Assembly: GCA_022792135.1 (NCBI GenBank)
Contig: JAAWAM010000029.1
Coordinates: 1-64,000, forward strand
DNA from: Clostridia bacterium
Lineage (GTDB): Bacteria > Bacillota > Clostridia > TANB77 > CAG-508
Length of the DNA stretch: 64,000 nt
Direction: 5' to 3'
The position numbers and the translations under genes are program-made. A model generated the notes under the pieces. The model was not told the DNA's origin. It was given only the letters and a program-made list of their open reading frames with translations, and did not search any database. Positions within the stretch are counted from its first letter, which is position 1, and every line of letters begins with the position of its first letter. Positions 62,521 through 64,000 of the stretch are shown here, one piece after another.

Positions 62521-62529
62521 TTATCCACA
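62521..62529 (+). promoter_or_regulatory. Consensus DnaA box
   Basis: TTATCCACA, a perfect match, about 45 bases upstream of the mnmG start. A single box, so possibly regulatory rather than an origin. Confidence 0.6.
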
Positions 62530-62531
62530 AA

Positions 62532-62563
62532 TGTTCCACTGTTTTTTCATTCCGTGTGAAACA
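62532..62563. promoter_or_regulatory. parS-like half sites separated by 16 bases
   Basis: TGTTCCAC and GTGAAACA are exactly the two halves of the parS consensus TGTTNCACGTGAAACA but are held apart by 16 bases. Adjacent to the DnaA box. Canonical ParB binding needs joined halves, so function is uncertain. Confidence 0.35.
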
Positions 62564-62926
62564 AAAAATAGTGGTTCGTTTGCAACATTAAGTGATTTTT
62601 ACTTATTTGTTCGTTTTTCTTGTTTTTCATGTCTACTTGATTTTTATTCTATTTTTAAGCTTTTTTATTGGTTTGTCGGATTTTGTCGAATGTATTTTTT
62701 CTCTCTTTATTTTTCTTTTGTTTTATGTAACCATACATTTTTGTTTGGTTAATATTGCTTTTTTTGGTTCTTTTTCCCCTTTTAATAATAACCTTCTCGA
62801 AATTTTCACATTTACTTTCATTTGCATTTAAATTAGTTATATTTCAATTTTATGTGTTCTGCAATAGAATTACATTGTTTTCAGTTTAAAGTGCCTTATT
62901 TTTGATTCTAACACCCAATTTCAATT

Positions 62927-64000
62927 TTATTTTCCTAAACAAAACTTGGCAAAAATTTCATCTATGATATCATCTGTTACAAATTCTCCTGTTATCTTTC
63001 CTAAATCTTCTAAAATGTCTTTTATAAATATTGCCACAATATCTAATGGCATTTCTTTGTTTATTGTCTCTTTTGCCTTTTTTACATTTTGAATTGCCTT
63101 TGTAATTAAATTTTTATGTCTAATATTGGTAATTACAATTTCATTGTCTAGATTTATCTCATTTAAATGAAATAGTTTTGTTATTTCATCATATAACTGT
63201 TCCATTCCCATTTTATTTCGTGCCGAGATTTTTATAATATTTTCACTTATCTCTTTTAATCGAATATCTTTCTCATCTATTTTAGTATTTAAATCAATTT
63301 TGTTTAAAATAATAATTGATTTCTTGTTTTTGGCTAATTTTAAAATCTCTAAATCTTCTTGCTCCAACTCCTTTGAAGAATCTAAGATAGTAATGACTAA
63401 GTCAGCTGAATTGGCGATCTCTTTGGATTTTGCAATTCCTATTTTTTCTACCTCATCTTTTGCTTTTCTAATTCCAGCTGTATCTACCAATTTTAGAGGA
63501 ATTCCATTTATCGTAACAAATTCTTCAATGGTATCTCTTGTCGTTCCTTCATATTCTGTTACAATGGCCCTATCTTCTTTTAAAATGGCATTTAAAAGTG
63601 AAGATTTTCCAGCATTTGGTCTTCCTATAATTGCTGTTTTGATTCCTTCTTTTATGATTTTTCCATTATCAAAGCTCTTTTCTAGTCGTACTAACATATT
63701 CTCTACACAATTTAACATTTTGATTAATTGTTGGCTTGTAACTTCTTCTACCTCATACTCTGGATAATCAATAGCAACTTCTATTTGTATCATTTCTTGC
63801 ATAATTTCTCGTTTTATTTTTGCAATTTCTTTTGATAAAAAACCTTCTAGCTGTTTGATTCCTGTTTTTGCTTCTCTTTCAGATTTAGCATGAATCACGT
63901 CAATAACAGATTCTGCTTGTAATAAATCAATCCTTCCATTTAAAAAAGCTCTTTTGGTAAATTCTCCTGGTTCTGCTAATTCAGCACCATTTCTTAAACA
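62927..64000 (-). CDS. mnmE: tRNA modification GTPase MnmE (cut by window edge)
   Basis: The C-terminal 357 codons of MnmE. The frame is open to base 64000, where it reads ELAEPGEFTKRAFLNGRIDL, the conserved end of the N-terminal folate-binding domain. The G domain has G1 IGRPNAGKSSLLNA, G2 GTTRD, G3 DTAG and G4 NKID. It ends with the catalytic FCLGK (FC[IL]GK). A GTG at 63898 is internal and not the start. Works with MnmG on tRNA U34. Confidence 0.96.
   Translation of the reverse strand, partial: CLRNGAELAEPGEFTKRAFLNGRIDLLQAESVIDVIHAKSEREAKTGIKQLEGFLSKEIAKIKREIMQEMIQIEVAIDYPEYEVEEVTSQQLIKMLNCVENMLVRLEKSFDNGKIIKEGIKTAIIGRPNAGKSSLLNAILKEDRAIVTEYEGTTRDTIEEFVTINGIPLKLVDTAGIRKAKDEVEKIGIAKSKEIANSADLVITILDSSKELEQEDLEILKLAKNKKSIIILNKIDLNTKIDEKDIRLKEISENIIKISARNKMGMEQLYDEITKLFHLNEINLDNEIVITNIRHKNLITKAIQNVKKAKETINKEMPLDIVAIFIKDILEDLGKITGEFVTDDIIDEIFAKFCLGK

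Larger units (their letters stand above)
62479..62926. other. 448-base mnmE-mnmG spacer with DnaA-box and split parS-like halves
   Basis: No credible ORF with a ribosome site and no clear terminator or -35/-10 pair. It holds a perfect DnaA box (62521-62529) and an inverted repeat TGTTCCAC / GTGAAACA (62532-62539, 62556-62563); see separate entries. The remainder is AT-rich with no repeats that I can see. Confidence 0.5.

Noticed and set aside
63898..63898. GTG as the start of mnmE
   Set aside because: The frame is open to the window edge and upstream codons encode conserved MnmE sequence.

Overview
The window is a piece of a low-GC (A+T-rich), spore-forming Firmicutes chromosome of the gut Clostridia type. 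The evidence is the base composition, Shine-Dalgarno starts with ATG/TTG/GTG, TGA used as stop, and many endospore genes (sleB-like, ypeB, an alpha/beta SASP, spoIIR with a sigma-F-like promoter, spmA/spmB, a GerMN lipoprotein-like gene). The right end is the classical origin-proximal block read leftwards: mnmE (cut by the window edge), mnmG, rsmG, parA/soj, parB/spo0J, DUF4446. oriC/dnaA should therefore lie just beyond the right edge.

Layout, left to right. 1-2255: a YhaN/SbcC-like ATPase (cut by the left edge) and its YhaO/SbcD-like nuclease. 2574-4642: a secreted leucine-rich-repeat protein with a prepilin-like leader, broken by a one-base shift. 4712-7414: an operon of a 186-aa unknown, a 43-aa unknown and a VirD4-type coupling protein whose P-loop is interrupted by one extra base. 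7525-11044: DnaJ-like, ddl, murF. 11251-11766: a self-contained transcription unit that is a chain of eleven different hairpins and also encodes a 128-aa ORF. 11848-17033: SASP, VanW-family protein, ypeB/sleB, a UgtP-like glycosyltransferase. 17058-21258: recR, ybaB, dnaX, SRP RNA, tadA, tRNA-Arg. 21387-28772: ttcA-like, phosphoglucomutase, UDP-sugar pyrophosphorylase, spoIIR, murA, walJ-like. 28824-35056: rlmH, spmAB, an AbrB-type regulator, methyltransferases, rsmI, a GerMN protein, and A-tract/tandem-repeat spacers. 35258-39580: a giant acyl-CoA dehydratase activase. 39605-39842: a compact convergent unit with the architecture of a par/Fst-like type I toxin-antitoxin. 39839-57067: patatin, an ABC exporter and a large leftward type IV secretion operon (four VirB2-like pilins, PrgI/VirB3, two VirB4-like genes, VirB6, two VirB8-like proteins, an M23-C39 wall hydrolase). 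57163-64000: two tRNA-Ser genes and the origin-proximal block.

The T4SS genes are in two blocks about 36 kb apart, with housekeeping and sporulation genes between them. No relaxase or integrase is seen in the window, so this looks like a resident chromosomal secretion machine rather than an intact conjugative element. Cell-wall genes (ddl, murF, murA, UDP-HexNAc supply, VanW) and sporulation genes are interleaved in short operons separated by clear intrinsic terminators.

Three genes (LRR protein, virD4, parA) each carry a single-base frame break in otherwise well-preserved sequence. The two insertions both fall in a GTCC tetramer, so residual sequencing error is a real alternative to biology. 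The two observations I rate highest are the tandem-hairpin coding transcript (11251-11766) and the type I toxin-antitoxin-like locus (39605-39842).
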